This document shows, piece after piece, positions 46,531-57,085 of a stretch of 64,000 nucleotides of DNA. The DNA is taken from positions 156,508 through 220,507 of the forward strand of contig NZ_CAKXZT010000126.1 of the NCBI RefSeq assembly GCF_935825525.1, read 5' to 3'. Source of the DNA: Mesorhizobium escarrei. GTDB lineage: Bacteria > Pseudomonadota > Alphaproteobacteria > Rhizobiales > Rhizobiaceae. The notes below the pieces were generated by a model, which had not been told where the DNA came from, made no database searches, and saw only the letters and a list, made by a program, of their open reading frames with translations. Every line of letters starts with the position of its first letter. The first letter of the stretch is position 1. The translations under genes and the position numbers were made by a program.

Positions 46531-46953
46531 ATGACCGGGCCGAGATCGTCCTTTCCGATTGCAGCACTTCTTGCCGCCACGGCTCTTGTCGTGCCGGCCA
46601 AGGCCGGCGCCGGCATCGAGGTCACGATGCACCAGGCAAAGATCGTCAAACTGTCGCGCGCCGCCGATACGATCGTCGTCGGCAATCCGGCGATCGCCGA
46701 CGCCTCGGTGCAGGATGCTTCGACGATCGTGCTGACGGGCAAGGGCTTCGGCGTCACCAATCTCGTCGTCCTCGATCAAGAGGGTCGTCCGATCGTCGAC
46801 GAGCAGATCACCGTCGTGCGACAGGGCGCGTCGTCGGTGCGCATCTATCGACGTGCCGAAATACAGACCATGTCCTGTACGCCGTATTGCGAAAGCTCGT
46901 ACAAAAGCGATGCGGAGAAGGCCTCGGAAGCCGAGATGAGCGCCGGCCAGTAA
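46531..46953 (+). CDS. Stand-alone secretin N-terminal (pilus assembly) domain protein
   Basis: A 140-residue exported protein (signal about 1-25). It aligns with the N-terminal part of CpaC: both carry the pattern ...VVGNPAIADA / VANPAVADA...VLTGKGFGVTNLVV. It has no secretin barrel and ends with a cysteine-containing tail (MSCTPYCESS). GGAG precedes ATG 46531, and longer open frame to 46324 runs across the regulatory region. It is divergent from the Flp pilin gene and precedes tadE-like genes, so it is probably a periplasmic pilus accessory protein. Confidence 0.82.
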   Translation: MTGPRSSFPIAALLAATALVVPAKAGAGIEVTMHQAKIVKLSRAADTIVVGNPAIADASVQDASTIVLTGKGFGVTNLVVLDQEGRPIVDEQITVVRQGASSVRIYRRAEIQTMSCTPYCESSYKSDAEKASEAEMSAGQ

Positions 46954-47107
46954 GCGACCCGACTGTTTCGTCTCGCCGAAAATGCCGCTTCGGTTATCGG
47001 CCTGTTAAAACCTTCCCGTCGAATTTAACGATCATCCAAACCGCACTTCAATGGGTTTGCGCTAATGTTGCCTCCGACACCCCCTCAGGGATTGGCAGGC
47101 ACGAGAC

Positions 47108-47665
47108 ATGAGCAAAGCAGGACGATCAAGCCTTTCCACGCGCTTCCTTGCCGACCGGCGCGGCAGCACGGCTCTGGAGTTCGCGATGCTTGCGGTGCCG
47201 TTTGCGCTCCTCGTCTTTGCCATACTGGAGAGCTGCATTTCATTTGCCGGGCAAGAGGTGATGGCCAATATTACCGACGATGTCGCGCGCCAGCTACGAA
47301 CGGGCCAGGTAAGGCAGGCCAACGTAACCGAGGCCACGCTGAAGACCATGATCTGCACCCGGCTGGAGATCATGGTCGCCAAGGACTGCCCCGGATTGGA
47401 AGTGGATCTGCGCGCCTATCCGAGCTTCGCCGCCGCAGCCCAGGCGGGCTTCAAGATCCAAGACGGCGAAATCGCGCTGACCGGCACGACTCCCGCGACT
47501 TTTACGGTATCCCCAGGCTTGGCTGAATCGATAAACATGCTGCGGGTTTTTTACAAATGGCCCGTCATGACCGATTTCATGGCCAAGTCGATGGCCAATC
47601 TGAAAGACGGCAACACGCTGCATTTCGCATCGATGACCTGGAAGAACGAGCCGTTCGACGACTGA
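47108..47665 (+). CDS. tadE: TadE-like pseudopilin
   Basis: A 185-residue protein. It has a short basic N-terminus, then a hydrophobic helix (DRRGSTALEFAMLAVPFALL, about 16-35) with the G^STALEF cleavage-like site of TadE pseudopilins. The rest is periplasmic. It is probably processed by CpaA and joins the Tad machine as a minor pseudopilin. Confidence 0.82.
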   Translation: MSKAGRSSLSTRFLADRRGSTALEFAMLAVPFALLVFAILESCISFAGQEVMANITDDVARQLRTGQVRQANVTEATLKTMICTRLEIMVAKDCPGLEVDLRAYPSFAAAAQAGFKIQDGEIALTGTTPATFTVSPGLAESINMLRVFYKWPVMTDFMAKSMANLKDGNTLHFASMTWKNEPFDD

Positions 47666-47700
47666 AAACGCAAACCGCTGGGTGGGAAAAGGACGATAGC

Positions 47701-48321
47701 ATGGGGCGTGCGGGGGCACACATGAGGACCGCTGGGATCTGCGCGAAAGCCATCCGGTTCTGCCGTGATCGCCGCGGTGTCGCGGCGGTTGAGTTTGCCT
47801 TTATCGTGCCCGTCCTGCTGATCATGTACTTCTTGACCATGGAAGCCTCGCAAGCCATCGAGACCAGCAAGAAAGTCAGTCGCATCGGCAGCATGGTGGC
47901 GGATCTCGTTACCCAGCAGCAGGCCATCACGCCAGCCGAACTCGATGCGATCATGCAGATCGGCAACTCCACCCTTCAGCCGTACAACCGATCGACCCCG
48001 GAAATCATCATCACCGCAATAGAGGTCACGAATGAACCGACGCCGAAGGTGCTGGTCGTTTGGTCACGCAAGATGGTCGGCGGCGCCTTCAGCGCCGGCG
48101 CCGCCAAAAACTCCGTCACCACGGTTGCACCGACGCTCAACGTCAAGGGCACGTTTCTCATTCGCGTCGAAAGCAATCTCGCATACGAGCCGATCATCAC
48201 CTGGTCGGCGGACAGTGAACAGCGGCTTGGCTTCAGTTCGGCTTTCAACTCGATATCGATGGGCGAAACTTATTATCTCAGGCCCCGCAGGAGCCCGACC
48301 ATTGATTGCAGCACTTGCTAA
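47701..48321 (+). CDS. TadE/TadG-family pilus assembly protein
   Basis: A 206-residue protein with a TadE-like N-terminal helix (GVAAVEFAFIVPVLLIMYF). The C-terminal domain is larger than TadE and smaller than a full TadG, with no von Willebrand A motif seen. ATG 47701 follows AAGGA. It starts 35 bp after the tadE-like gene and is probably co-transcribed with it. Confidence 0.78.
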   Translation: MGRAGAHMRTAGICAKAIRFCRDRRGVAAVEFAFIVPVLLIMYFLTMEASQAIETSKKVSRIGSMVADLVTQQQAITPAELDAIMQIGNSTLQPYNRSTPEIIITAIEVTNEPTPKVLVVWSRKMVGGAFSAGAAKNSVTTVAPTLNVKGTFLIRVESNLAYEPIITWSADSEQRLGFSSAFNSISMGETYYLRPRRSPTIDCSTC

Positions 48322-48553
48322 AAGACTCCGATCCTCGGGTCTTTGCCTGACACCAGGCGAACGATGGCCGCGGACGCCTTCAACGCATGTCGCATGTGAG
48401 TTCCCGCTCGTTTCTTCGTCGATCCACGCCGATGCCGGCCATATCTCAACTGTCGCGCCCGGTCGTGCACACAGCGCTGGTTCCGAATTGCCAATGGCGG
48501 CGCGGCCGCCTATGTCTGGGCAGACAGACAAACGATAGTAATGAATCCCTGCG

Positions 48554-49801
48554 ATGGCGCGCGCCTTCCTTTTTGTTCTCGATTCCTTCGGCATCGGCGG
48601 CGCGGCCGACGCCGAGCGCTATGGCGACACCGGTTCCAACACGTTCGGACACATCGCTGAAGCCTGCGCGGAAGGCCGGGCGGATCGCGAGGGGCTGCGC
48701 AGGGGCCCGCTTTTCATACCCAACATGCTCTCGCTCGGTCTGGGCCACGCGGCGAAAACCGCGACAGGATTCTGCTTCGACACCGGCGGCAAGGTCCAGC
48801 TTGCCTCCGCCTTGCACGGCGCGGCGCAGGAGATTTCGAGCGGCAAGGACACGCCGTCAGGCCATTGGGAAATCGCCGCCCTGCCGGTCCGCTTCGACTG
48901 GGGCTATTTCCCGGACATGGTTCCCGCCTTTCCGGCCGACCTGACCGAGGCGATCATTCGCGAAGGAGAGGTGCCGGGCATTCTTGGCAATTGCCATGCT
49001 CCGGGCACCGAGATCATCGAGCGGTACGGCGAGGAGCATGTCCGCACCGGCAAGCCGATCTGCTACACTTCGGTCGACTCCGTCCTGCAGATCGCCGCGC
49101 ATGAAGTTCACTTCGGCCTGGAACGGCTATACGAATTCTGCAAGGTGGTGCGCAGGCTGGTCGATCCGCTGAACATCGGACGGGTGATCGCGCGGCCTTT
49201 CATTGGGGAAGCCGCCGCCAGCTTCGAACGGACGCACAACCGCCGGGACTATTCGGTGCCGCCGCCCGAACCGACCCTGCTCGACCGGCTGACGGCGCGC
49301 GGCAGCCGGGTCATCGCGGTCGGCAAGATCGGCGACATCTTCGCCCATCGCGGCATTTCGGAAGTGCGCAAGGCCGCCGGCAACATGGCGATGTTCGACA
49401 AGGCGCTCGGCGCGATGGATGACGCGGGCGACGGCGATCTCGTCTTCGCCAATTTCGTCGATTTCGACACCGAGTTCGGCCATCGGCGCGACGTTGCCGG
49501 CTATGCCGCCGCGCTCGAGGCCTTCGACCGGAGGCTGCCGGAGGCGCTTGCACGGCTCAAGGCAGGCGACCTTCTCATCCTCACAGCCGATCATGGCAAC
49601 GATCCGACCTGGCACGGCACCGATCATACGCGCGAACGCATTCCGGTGATCGGCACCGGACCAGGCTTTGGCGGCGACATCGGGCTTCGAACGACGTTCG
49701 CCGACATCGGTGAAACCGTCGCCGAGCATCTTGGTTTGGGACGCGGCCGTCACGGCACCTCGTTCTATGCAGAGATAGGTGGCCATGCCCGAGTTGCCTG
49801 A
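48554..49801 (+). CDS. deoB: Phosphopentomutase
   Basis: A 415-residue DeoB interconverting ribose-1-phosphate/ribose-5-phosphate and deoxyribose-1-phosphate/deoxyribose-5-phosphate. Metal-ligand motifs of the alkaline-phosphatase superfamily are LDSFGIGG near the N-terminus and [16 protein letters not shown] near the C-terminus, and length fits. It overlaps mutM by 17 bp and follows the tad genes without an obvious link. Confidence 0.92.
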   Translation: MARAFLFVLDSFGIGGAADAERYGDTGSNTFGHIAEACAEGRADREGLRRGPLFIPNMLSLGLGHAAKTATGFCFDTGGKVQLASALHGAAQEISSGKDTPSGHWEIAALPVRFDWGYFPDMVPAFPADLTEAIIREGEVPGILGNCHAPGTEIIERYGEEHVRTGKPICYTSVDSVLQIAAHEVHFGLERLYEFCKVVRRLVDPLNIGRVIARPFIGEAAASFERTHNRRDYSVPPPEPTLLDRLTARGSRVIAVGKIGDIFAHRGISEVRKAAGNMAMFDKALGAMDDAGDGDLVFANFVDFDTEFGHRRDVAGYAAALEAFDRRLPEALARLKAGDLLILTADHGNDPTWHGTDHTRERIPVIGTGPGFGGDIGLRTTFADIGETVAEHLGLGRGRHGTSFYAEIGGHARVA

Positions 49802-50687
49802 GGTCGAAACGGTGCGGCGGGGCCTGCAGCCGGTTCTGGAAGGCGCCCGCATCGCCCGCGTCGAGGCGCGCCGGCCCGATTTGCGCTTTCCGTTTCCCGA
49901 AAAATTCCTGGAGAGGCTGACCGGCAAGACGATTACGGCGCTCGGCCGCCGGGCCAAATACCTGACGATGCATCTCGAAGGCGGTCCGGTGCTGATCTGT
50001 CATCTCGGCATGTCGGGTTCGTTCCGCATCGAAACGACCGATGACATGCCCGATAACGGCGAAATGTTGGGCGCGTTCTATCACGAGCGCCCGAAGAGCG
50101 CGGTGCACGACCATGTCGTCTTCCATATCGTCTCTCCCGAAGGCGCCCGGTCCCGGGTGACCTTCAACGATCCGCGCCGTTTCGGCTTCATGCTGTTTTC
50201 GGAAGGGACGCCTGACACGCATCCGATGCTGGCGGGGCTTGGCGTCGAGCCGACAGGCAATGCGTTGGACGGCGAGCTGCTCGCCTCGCTGCTGAAAGGC
50301 CGGAAGTCGCCGCTAAAGGCAGCACTTCTCGATCAGCGGCTGATCGCCGGGCTCGGCAATATCTATGTGTCGGAGGCGCTGTGGCGCGCCGGCCTGTCGC
50401 CGTTACGCGAGGCGGGCACCATCGCAAAGCCTGGAAAGAAGGCCAAACAGCAGCGCGACGCTCTGGCCGAAGCAATCCGCGCGGTGATCGCCGATGCGAT
50501 CGCCGCCGGTGGATCGTCGCTGCGCGACTACGTGCAGACTGACGGGTCTCTGGGCTATTTCCAGCATTCGTTCGCGGTCTATGATCGCGAGGGCGGGGCC
50601 TGCTCCAAGCACGGCTGCGGCGGCCATATAGAGCGCATCGTGCAAAGCGGGCGTTCCACCTTCTATTGCCGGACCTGTCAGTTGTGA
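49785..50687 (+). CDS. mutM: Formamidopyrimidine-DNA glycosylase
   Basis: Repairs oxidised purines. The 300-residue protein begins MPELPEVE, so P2 is the Schiff-base nucleophile and E3 the catalytic acid. Length, GRRAKYL and the C-terminal zinc finger (CSKHGC...YCRTC) fit Fpg. It starts inside deoB (17-bp overlap) and is followed by a degenerate tandem repeat. Confidence 0.95.
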   Translation: MPELPEVETVRRGLQPVLEGARIARVEARRPDLRFPFPEKFLERLTGKTITALGRRAKYLTMHLEGGPVLICHLGMSGSFRIETTDDMPDNGEMLGAFYHERPKSAVHDHVVFHIVSPEGARSRVTFNDPRRFGFMLFSEGTPDTHPMLAGLGVEPTGNALDGELLASLLKGRKSPLKAALLDQRLIAGLGNIYVSEALWRAGLSPLREAGTIAKPGKKAKQQRDALAEAIRAVIADAIAAGGSSLRDYVQTDGSLGYFQHSFAVYDREGGACSKHGCGGHIERIVQSGRSTFYCRTCQL

Positions 50688-50757
50688 GCTAGGTGCGGGT
50701 GTGACTTAGGTGCGGGTGTGAGCCAGGTGCCAGGGTGTGAGCTGGATGCCGAGTGTG
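50684..50757. repeat. Degenerate tandem repeats after mutM
   Basis: Starting at the mutM stop, four to five copies of a degenerate 16-19-bp unit, roughly TGAGCTAGGTGCGGG, extend to about 50757 before the next gene. No coding is seen. The position, as a gene-end repeat including the stop, parallels the array at 4496-4591. Confidence 0.6.
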
Positions 50758-50801
50758 GGACGCCTGATGTAAGCTAGACGACCGAGTGAGGAGATACAGT
50801 C

Positions 50802-51575
50802 ATGGCCTATGAAACGATTATCGTGGAAACCCGCGGCAAGGTCGGGCTGATCACGCTGAACCGGCCGAAGGCGCTCAATGCGCTGAACTCGCAGGTCCTG
50901 GCGGAATTGGTCGCGGCCGTGAACGGCTTCTGCGCGAATGCCGACATCGGCGCGATGGTCATCACTGGCTCCGAAAAAGCCTTCGCGGCAGGTGCGGACA
51001 TCAAGGAAATGCAGGCGATCTCCTTTGTCGACGCCTATGTGCAGGATTTCTTTGTCGGCTGGGAAGAGCTCACCCGGGCGCGCAAGCCTGTCATCGCGGC
51101 GGTGGCCGGCTATGCGCTCGGCGGCGGCTGCGAATTGGCGATGATGTGCGATTTCATCATCGCCGCTGACAACGCCAAGTTCGGCCAGCCCGAGATCACG
51201 CTCGGCGTCATGCCGGGCATGGGCGGATCGCAGCGCCTGACCCGTTTCGTCGGCAAGTCGAAGGCGATGGACATGTGCCTGACCGGACGGATGATGGATG
51301 CGGCGGAAGCCGAGCGTTGCGGCCTGGTGTCGCGTGTCGTGCCCGCCGGCGAGCTGCTCGAGGAGGCGTTGAAGGCGGCGGCCAAGATAGCCGATTTTTC
51401 GCTGCCGTCGGTGATGATGGCGAAAGAGGCCGTCAACCGCGCCTATGAAACCACACTGGCCGAGGGGCTGCGGTTCGAGCGCCGGCTGTTTCACTCACTG
51501 TTTGCGCTCGATGACCAGAAGGAAGGCATGGCGGCCTTTGTCGAGAAGCGGAAGCCAAATTTCTCGAACCGATAG
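50802..51575 (+). CDS. Enoyl-CoA hydratase
   Basis: A 257-residue crotonase with both hydratase glutamates: E111 (GCELAMMCD) and E131 (GQPEI). It is therefore a conventional short-chain enoyl-CoA hydratase (EchA/PaaF-like), unlike the crotonase at 1175-1921. It stands between mutM and rpsT with no other oxidation gene, and the pathway is not clear. Confidence 0.92.
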   Translation: MAYETIIVETRGKVGLITLNRPKALNALNSQVLAELVAAVNGFCANADIGAMVITGSEKAFAAGADIKEMQAISFVDAYVQDFFVGWEELTRARKPVIAAVAGYALGGGCELAMMCDFIIAADNAKFGQPEITLGVMPGMGGSQRLTRFVGKSKAMDMCLTGRMMDAAEAERCGLVSRVVPAGELLEEALKAAAKIADFSLPSVMMAKEAVNRAYETTLAEGLRFERRLFHSLFALDDQKEGMAAFVEKRKPNFSNR

Positions 51576-51757
51576 ATCGTGACGACACCGGCCAGAAGCG
51601 AGCGACGGCAGCGGCCAAAAAGAAAGCGAAGCAGCGTTGACGCACCGGAAAAGCTGAACTATAAGCCGCACCAACCGAGGCGGCCCTGTGGCTGCCCGTT
51701 TGTTTTTTGCGCCTTGCGGCATCCCGCATGCGCCCACCAGATCAGAAGAGAGGCATC

Positions 51758-52024
51758 ATGGCCAATACCTCCTCGGCCAAAAAGGCAACGCGCAAGATCG
51801 CCCGCCGCACGGCGATCAACAAGAACCGCCGCTCGCGCGTGCGGACCTACATCCGCCAGGTCGAAGAGGCGCTCGCCTCGGGCGACAAGGCTGCCGCGCA
51901 GGCTGCTTTCAAGGTGGCTGAGCCGGAATTGATGCGCGCCGCGAGCAAGGGCGTGGTGCACAAGAATACGGCATCCCGCAAGGTGTCGCGCTTGGCCCAG
52001 CGACTCAAGGTGTTGTCGGCCTAA
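51758..52024 (+). CDS. rpsT: 30S ribosomal protein S20
   Basis: An 88-residue S20 with the typical Lys/Arg-rich N-terminus ([13 protein letters not shown]) and length. It lies upstream of dnaA, an arrangement common in alphaproteobacteria. AGAGAGG-like purines precede the ATG at 51758, and a terminator follows at 52055-52079. Confidence 0.96.
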   Translation: MANTSSAKKATRKIARRTAINKNRRSRVRTYIRQVEEALASGDKAAAQAAFKVAEPELMRAASKGVVHKNTASRKVSRLAQRLKVLSA

Positions 52025-52054
52025 TATACCTTTATTAAACTTGTCGTTTTCAGA

Positions 52055-52079
52055 CCCGGCCGCTCGTGCCGGGTTTTTT
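52055..52079 (+). terminator. rpsT terminator
   Basis: Stem CCCGGC (52055-52060) / GCCGGG (52068-52073) followed by TTTTTT (52074-52079), a classic Rho-independent terminator. Confidence 0.85.
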
Positions 52080-52869
52080 CGTTTGCCGGCAAGTACTTAA
52101 AAAGAAAGCCCGCAAGCAACACTCCGCACGATTTCGAAGTTCGAAATGCTTTGCCGGCATATACATGCCGGCTGACAGGCGCAGCCGCTGAAAGCGTTCG
52201 CGGCGAAAATATCAACAGTCAAAAATCACCTTTATTTTTCAAAAGGTTGCGGACGGTCATCCACAGCTTGTTCACATCGGGTGCGGGGGATGGGGGACAA
52301 TTGCCTGTCAAGAAAATTATTTCATAAAATTTCGTGCGAGGCGGCCTTTTTCATATTCGCCGGAAAAGGGTTTGAATCACAATGGGTTTGTCAAAACAAG
52401 CCAGTGCAACGCAGGCTCCGAACCCGTTTGCGCTAACCACATTCCTTAAAAATCCGTTAGTCGTGGCCTTGCCCTATCCACAGCGATTTCGCTAAGGTCT
52501 GTCTATCGAGAGGGACGGGCGGTTGGCCCTTAACCCAGCCTGAATCGGCCAGCACAAAAGTGGCAGAATTCATGACGTGGATCATCTCCGCGTACGGGTT
52601 TGGTTTGCCTTTTCGATACGGTAGGGGAATGGCGTAATTGTACATGGCAGATCAATGACGCGCCGGCGTTTCGCCGGGCGGAATTGTATTGCCCTGACAT
52701 GACCAAAGCGGGCTGGCTCCGAGGAGCCGGCGCCGGTTCCCGGACAATGAGGCGACATCATCTGCCGGCGGCGGCGATGGTGTCGCTGCGAGGACACGGT
52801 CGCCGGAAACATGGATGCAGGAGGCGCATTCCCGGCGGAAAAAGGTACAAAAGGACAAGGAACTCGATC
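52080..52869. promoter_or_regulatory. dnaA promoter/leader region with DnaA boxes and GANTC sites
   Basis: This 790-bp region contains no supported gene. DnaA-box-like nonamers are TCATCCACA (52257-52265) and CTATCCACA (52474-52482), each one mismatch from TTATCCACA. GAATC sites, recognised by the CcrM methylase of alphaproteobacteria, are at 52374-52378 and 52542-52546. AT-rich stretches flank them. These fit autoregulated, cell-cycle-controlled dnaA transcription. I do not claim oriC here: in rhizobia it is usually at hemE. Confidence 0.6.
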
Positions 52870-54414
52870 ATGCAGAGCGGCATCGAAAGGGAGCTTACGG
52901 GCGACCTCCCATTCCCTGGGACCGTAACCGGAGGGGACGCTATGTCGGCTTCCATCGACGCGGAACAAAAGTTCGACCGGGTCAAGGCTCAGTTGAAGGC
53001 GCGTCTGGGAACCGAAGTCTATTCGAGCTGGTTCGGACGCATGAAGGTCGCCGAGGCGTCCCGGGGCATTGTCCGCATCTCGGTGCCCACCGCCTTCCTG
53101 CGCTCGTGGATCAACGGCCACTACCTCGACCTCATCGCCGAGCTGTGGAAACACGAGGATCCTGAAATCCTCAAGATCGAGATCGTCGTGCGCACCGCTA
53201 CCCGTCCGGGGCGCAACGGCGTCGAGCCCGAAGTGGCCCCGGCGCGCAAGATGACCAGGCAAGCGCAAACGGCGCTGGCCGCGGGAACAGCGGGCCCAGG
53301 CAGGGTGGAGCGAGTACCGGCACCTCGCCCGGGAATGCCTGCCGAGACCGAGTTCCGGCACAATGTGCTCGGCTCGCCGCTCGACCCGCGCTACACGTTC
53401 GGCTCCTTCATCGAAGGACCGTCGAACCGGGTGGCCTTCGCCGCCGCCAAAGCGGTGGCGGAATCGCAGTCGAGCGCGGTGCGCTTCAATCCGCTTTTTC
53501 TGCACGCGACGGTGGGGCTGGGCAAGACGCACCTGCTGCAGGCGATCGCGGCGGAATCGCTGAAGCAGAATCCGAAGTCGCGCGTCGTCTACCTCACGGC
53601 CGAATATTTCATGTGGCGGTTTGCCACCGCGATCCGCGACAACAACGCGCTGACGCTGAAGGAACAGTTGCGCGACATCGACCTCCTCATCATCGACGAC
53701 ATGCAGTTCCTGCAAGGCAAGTCGATCCAGCATGAATTCTGCCATCTGATCAACATGCTGCTCGACAGCGCCAAGCAGGTGGTGGTCGCCGCCGACCGGC
53801 CGCCGTCGGAACTGGAATCGCTGGAGCCCCGCGTCCGCTCGCGCCTCAACGGCGGCGTCGCGCTCGAAATGTCGGCGCCGGATTTCGCCATGCGGATCGG
53901 CATGCTCAAGCTGCGCCTTGCCACCGCCAAGGCCGACGACGCATCGCTCGACATCTCGGAGGAGATCCTCAACCATGTCGCTCGCACGGTGACCGGCAGC
54001 GGGCGCGAACTTGAAGGTGCGTTCAACCAGCTTCTGTTCCGCCAGTCGTTCGAACCGCAGATCACCATCGACCGCATCGACGAGATCCTCGGCCACATCT
54101 ATCGTTCCGGCGAGCCGAAGCGGGTGCGCATCGAGGACATCCAGCGCATCGTCGCGCGCCACTACAATGTGTCGAAGACGGAACTTCTGTCCAACCGGCG
54201 CACCCGCACCATCGTCAAGCCGCGGCAGGTCGCGATGTACCTGTCGAAGGTGATGACACCGCGCTCCTTGCCGGAAATCGGACGGCGTTTCGGTGGCCGC
54301 GACCATACGACGGTATTGCATGCCGTGCGCAAGATCGAGGATCTTTCGGGCGTCGACAACACGCTGGCGCAGGAGCTCGAATTGCTGAGAAGACTGATCA
54401 ACGATCAGGCCTGA
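52870..54414 (+). CDS. dnaA: Chromosomal replication initiator DnaA
   Basis: A 514-residue DnaA. Domain I is N-terminal (about 30-110), with a variable linker. The AAA+ domain has Walker A GLGKTHLL (about 214-221) and Walker B IIDDMQF (about 273-279), and the C-terminal DNA-binding domain carries the signature [10 protein letters not shown] (about 475-485). ATG 52870 gives a family-like [12 protein letters not shown] start; the frame is open farther upstream but only through the promoter region. It is followed by dnaN after about 300 bp. Confidence 0.95.
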   Translation: MQSGIERELTGDLPFPGTVTGGDAMSASIDAEQKFDRVKAQLKARLGTEVYSSWFGRMKVAEASRGIVRISVPTAFLRSWINGHYLDLIAELWKHEDPEILKIEIVVRTATRPGRNGVEPEVAPARKMTRQAQTALAAGTAGPGRVERVPAPRPGMPAETEFRHNVLGSPLDPRYTFGSFIEGPSNRVAFAAAKAVAESQSSAVRFNPLFLHATVGLGKTHLLQAIAAESLKQNPKSRVVYLTAEYFMWRFATAIRDNNALTLKEQLRDIDLLIIDDMQFLQGKSIQHEFCHLINMLLDSAKQVVVAADRPPSELESLEPRVRSRLNGGVALEMSAPDFAMRIGMLKLRLATAKADDASLDISEEILNHVARTVTGSGRELEGAFNQLLFRQSFEPQITIDRIDEILGHIYRSGEPKRVRIEDIQRIVARHYNVSKTELLSNRRTRTIVKPRQVAMYLSKVMTPRSLPEIGRRFGGRDHTTVLHAVRKIEDLSGVDNTLAQELELLRRLINDQA

Positions 54415-54559
54415 CCGGCCCGGACGGCTGTGACGCGCTTGAAATTGTTGTTTTATGCACGTCGTTGCCGCAACACCGCTGCGCACCCTTGGGTCAGGCC
54501 GAGGGCATGCTTTTGGGCGACAAGCATTGGCTTGCGGGCTTCGCCAATTTATCCCAAGA

Positions 54560-54597
54560 AAGCCCGCGTAACCGGCCCGAACCCGCAGCGCGGGCTT
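54560..54597 (+). terminator. Hairpin between dnaA and dnaN
   Basis: A perfect 9-bp stem AAGCCCGCG (54560-54568) / CGCGGGCTT (54589-54597), with a T-rich run GTTTTTT beginning about 14 bp after it (54610-54616). It sits about 145 bp beyond the dnaA stop and may terminate dnaA transcription or act as a leader structure for dnaN. Confidence 0.5.
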
Positions 54598-54710
54598 GCG
54601 TTTACAGGTTTTTTCCTGTCAGTTTGTGCAGATTCTGAGCCTGTTCAGACCTTTCGCGGGTTGCCGCTTGCCGGAGACCCGCTCATTCATTCAAGTGAGC
54701 CTGTTTCGTC

Positions 54711-55829
54711 ATGCGTGTTATCCTGGAACGGTCAAATCTCCTGAAGTCGCTCAACCATGTTCATCGCGTGGTCGAGCGGCGCAACACCATACCGATCCTG
54801 TCGAACGTGCTGTTGAGCGCCGAAGGCGCCACCCTTGAAATGAAGGCGACCGACCTCGATCTGGAGGTTACCGAAGCCACGCCCGCCAAGGTCGAGCGCG
54901 GCGGGGCGACCACGGTTCCGGCGCATCTGCTCTACGACATCGTGCGCAAGCTCGCCGACGGCGCGGAGGTCATGCTGAAGACCGACGAGGACGGCAACGC
55001 CATGACGGTGACCTCGGGCCGCTCGAGCTTTCGCCTCCAATGCCTGCCGCAATCCGATTTCCCGGAGCTTTCGGCTGGATCGTTCTCGCACATCTTCCGG
55101 CTCGATTCGGTCGCGCTCAAGGGACTGATCGAGAAGACCCAATTCGCCATCTCCACCGAAGAGACGCGCTACTACCTGAACGGCATCTACCTGCACACGC
55201 ATGACGCCGACGGCAAGCTGAAGCTGCGCTCGGTAGCGACCGACGGCCATCGGCTGGCGCGCGCCGAGATCGACGCGCCGGCAGGATCCGAAGGCATGCC
55301 GGGCATCATCATTCCGCGCAAGACGGTCAGCGAATTGCAAAAGCTCGTCGATGACCCTGATATCGCCGTGACCACCGAATTGTCCGACACCAAGATCCGC
55401 TTCACCATCGGCAGTGTCGTTTTGACCTCGAAGCTGATCGACGGCACCTTCCCGGACTATCAGCGGGTGATCCCGACCGGCAACGACAAGAAGCTGATCA
55501 TCGACCGCCAGAGTTTCGCCGCCGCCGTCGACCGCGTCTCGACCATTTCGTCCGAACGCGGCCGGGCGGTGAAGCTTTCGATTGGAGAAGGCCAGGTCAC
55601 GCTTGCAGTCAACAATCCGGATTCGGGCAGCGCCACCGAGGAACTGGCCGCGGACTATTCGTCCGACGCGATCGAAATCGGCTTCAACGCCAAGTATCTG
55701 CTCGACGTCGCCGCCCAGTTGACCGGCACCGAGGCAAAATTCATGCTGGCGGATGCCGGCTCGCCAACGCTGATCCACGACATGGCCGACGAAACCACGC
55801 TTTACGTGCTGATGCCAATGCGGGTATAG
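54711..55829 (+). CDS. dnaN: DNA polymerase III beta subunit (sliding clamp)
   Basis: A 372-residue beta clamp with the usual three-domain DnaN pattern. The N-terminal MRVILERSNLLKSLNHV and C-terminal MPMRV (clamp end) are typical. It lies between dnaA and recF, as in many bacteria. Confidence 0.96.
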   Translation: MRVILERSNLLKSLNHVHRVVERRNTIPILSNVLLSAEGATLEMKATDLDLEVTEATPAKVERGGATTVPAHLLYDIVRKLADGAEVMLKTDEDGNAMTVTSGRSSFRLQCLPQSDFPELSAGSFSHIFRLDSVALKGLIEKTQFAISTEETRYYLNGIYLHTHDADGKLKLRSVATDGHRLARAEIDAPAGSEGMPGIIIPRKTVSELQKLVDDPDIAVTTELSDTKIRFTIGSVVLTSKLIDGTFPDYQRVIPTGNDKKLIIDRQSFAAAVDRVSTISSERGRAVKLSIGEGQVTLAVNNPDSGSATEELAADYSSDAIEIGFNAKYLLDVAAQLTGTEAKFMLADAGSPTLIHDMADETTLYVLMPMRV

Positions 55830-55855
55830 GCCGGAACGAGGCCATCTTTGCTGTC

Positions 55856-57034
55856 ATGACCGGAGTTGCGAAGCAGCCTGAGCACGACCAGCAGACTCAT
55901 TTAAGTAATCTATCGCTTACCAATTTCCGCAATTACGCAATGCTGTCGATCGACCTCGATCCCGGCGCTGTGATTTTTTCCGGTGACAATGGCGCCGGCA
56001 AAACCAACCTGCTGGAAGCGATTTCCCTGTTGACGCCGGGGCGCGGCCTGCGCCGTGCGCCTTATGCCGACGTGGCGCGCGAAGGCGGCGACGGCGGCTT
56101 CGCCATCCATGCCCGGCTCGATGGGCCGGACGGCCCGGTCGAGATCGGCACTGGCATTGCAGGCGGCGACGCCGCCGGCGAGGGCGGCCGGCGGGTGCGG
56201 ATCAATGGCGCGGCGGCGCGTTCGGCGGAGGACATGCTGGAATGGTTGCGCGTCGTCTGGCTGACACCGGCGATGGATGCATTGTTCACCGGGCCGGCCG
56301 CAGATCGCCGGCGCTTTCTCGACCGGCAGGTTCTGGCGATCGATCCGGGCCACGGCCAGCGCGCGCTCGACTATGAAAAAGCGATGCGGGGCCGCAATCG
56401 ACTGCTCGCCGAAGGCTCGCGCGACGGCGCCTGGTTCGATGCGATCGAGACGCAAATGGCCGAAACCGGTGTCGCGATTGCCGCGGCGCGTGCCGAACTG
56501 GTGCGCCTGCTCGCCGCCATGATCGACAGGCTGCCAAGCTCCGGTCCGTTTCCGCAAGCCGACATCGGCCTGTCCGGCGCGCTGGAAAGCGAGGTCGCAA
56601 CCAGCGCGGCTGTCGATGTCGAGGAGCGGTTCCGCCGCGCTCTCGCCGAAGCTCGCGATCGCGACCGCGCCGCCGGGCGCACGCTCGACGGCCCGCACCG
56701 GTCGGATCTCGTGGTGCGGCACCGGCCAAAGGCGATGCCGGCCGAACTCTGCTCGACCGGCGAGCAGAAGGCGCTGCTGGTCGGCATGGTCCTGTCGCAT
56801 GCCCGGCTGACCGGCGAGATGTCGGGCATGACGCCGATCCTGCTGCTCGACGAGATCGCCGCCCATCTCGACGCGGGCCGGCGCGCCGCGCTGTTCTCGA
56901 TCCTCGAAGAGCTGAACTGCCAGGCTTTCATGACCGGAACCGATGCGGCGCTGTTTTCCAGTCTCAAGGGACGCGCGCAGTTTTTGACCGTCGATCACGG
57001 CACGGTTGGGCCAACCAAAAGTAGTAGTGAATAG
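55856..57034 (+). CDS. recF: DNA repair protein RecF
   Basis: A 392-residue SMC-like ATPase with Walker A GDNGAGKT (43-50), ABC signature STGEQKALL and Walker B LLLDEIAAHLD. It acts in single-strand gap repair with RecO and RecR. Starts 26 bp after dnaN and is followed by a heptanucleotide repeat. Confidence 0.94.
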   Translation: MTGVAKQPEHDQQTHLSNLSLTNFRNYAMLSIDLDPGAVIFSGDNGAGKTNLLEAISLLTPGRGLRRAPYADVAREGGDGGFAIHARLDGPDGPVEIGTGIAGGDAAGEGGRRVRINGAAARSAEDMLEWLRVVWLTPAMDALFTGPAADRRRFLDRQVLAIDPGHGQRALDYEKAMRGRNRLLAEGSRDGAWFDAIETQMAETGVAIAAARAELVRLLAAMIDRLPSSGPFPQADIGLSGALESEVATSAAVDVEERFRRALAEARDRDRAAGRTLDGPHRSDLVVRHRPKAMPAELCSTGEQKALLVGMVLSHARLTGEMSGMTPILLLDEIAAHLDAGRRAALFSILEELNCQAFMTGTDAALFSSLKGRAQFLTVDHGTVGPTKSSSE

Positions 57035-57085
57035 TGAGAGCACCCTTATTTCACTATTCACTATTCACTATTCACTATTCACTAT
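57025..57085. repeat. Heptanucleotide tandem repeat after recF
   Basis: Five perfect copies of TCACTAT (57051-57085), with an inverted copy at 57025-57039 (TAGTGAATAGTGAGA), lie just past the recF stop. The pair can form a hairpin. A slippage-prone VNTR in the gap before moeB. Confidence 0.75.

Noticed and set aside
52080..52869. Chromosomal origin at the dnaA leader
   Set aside because: Two DnaA boxes are too few, and in rhizobia oriC is usually found next to hemE, which is not in this window.
52582..54486. Long open frame opposite dnaA (634 codons)
   Set aside because: Shadow of dnaA, which has Walker and signature motifs on the plus strand.
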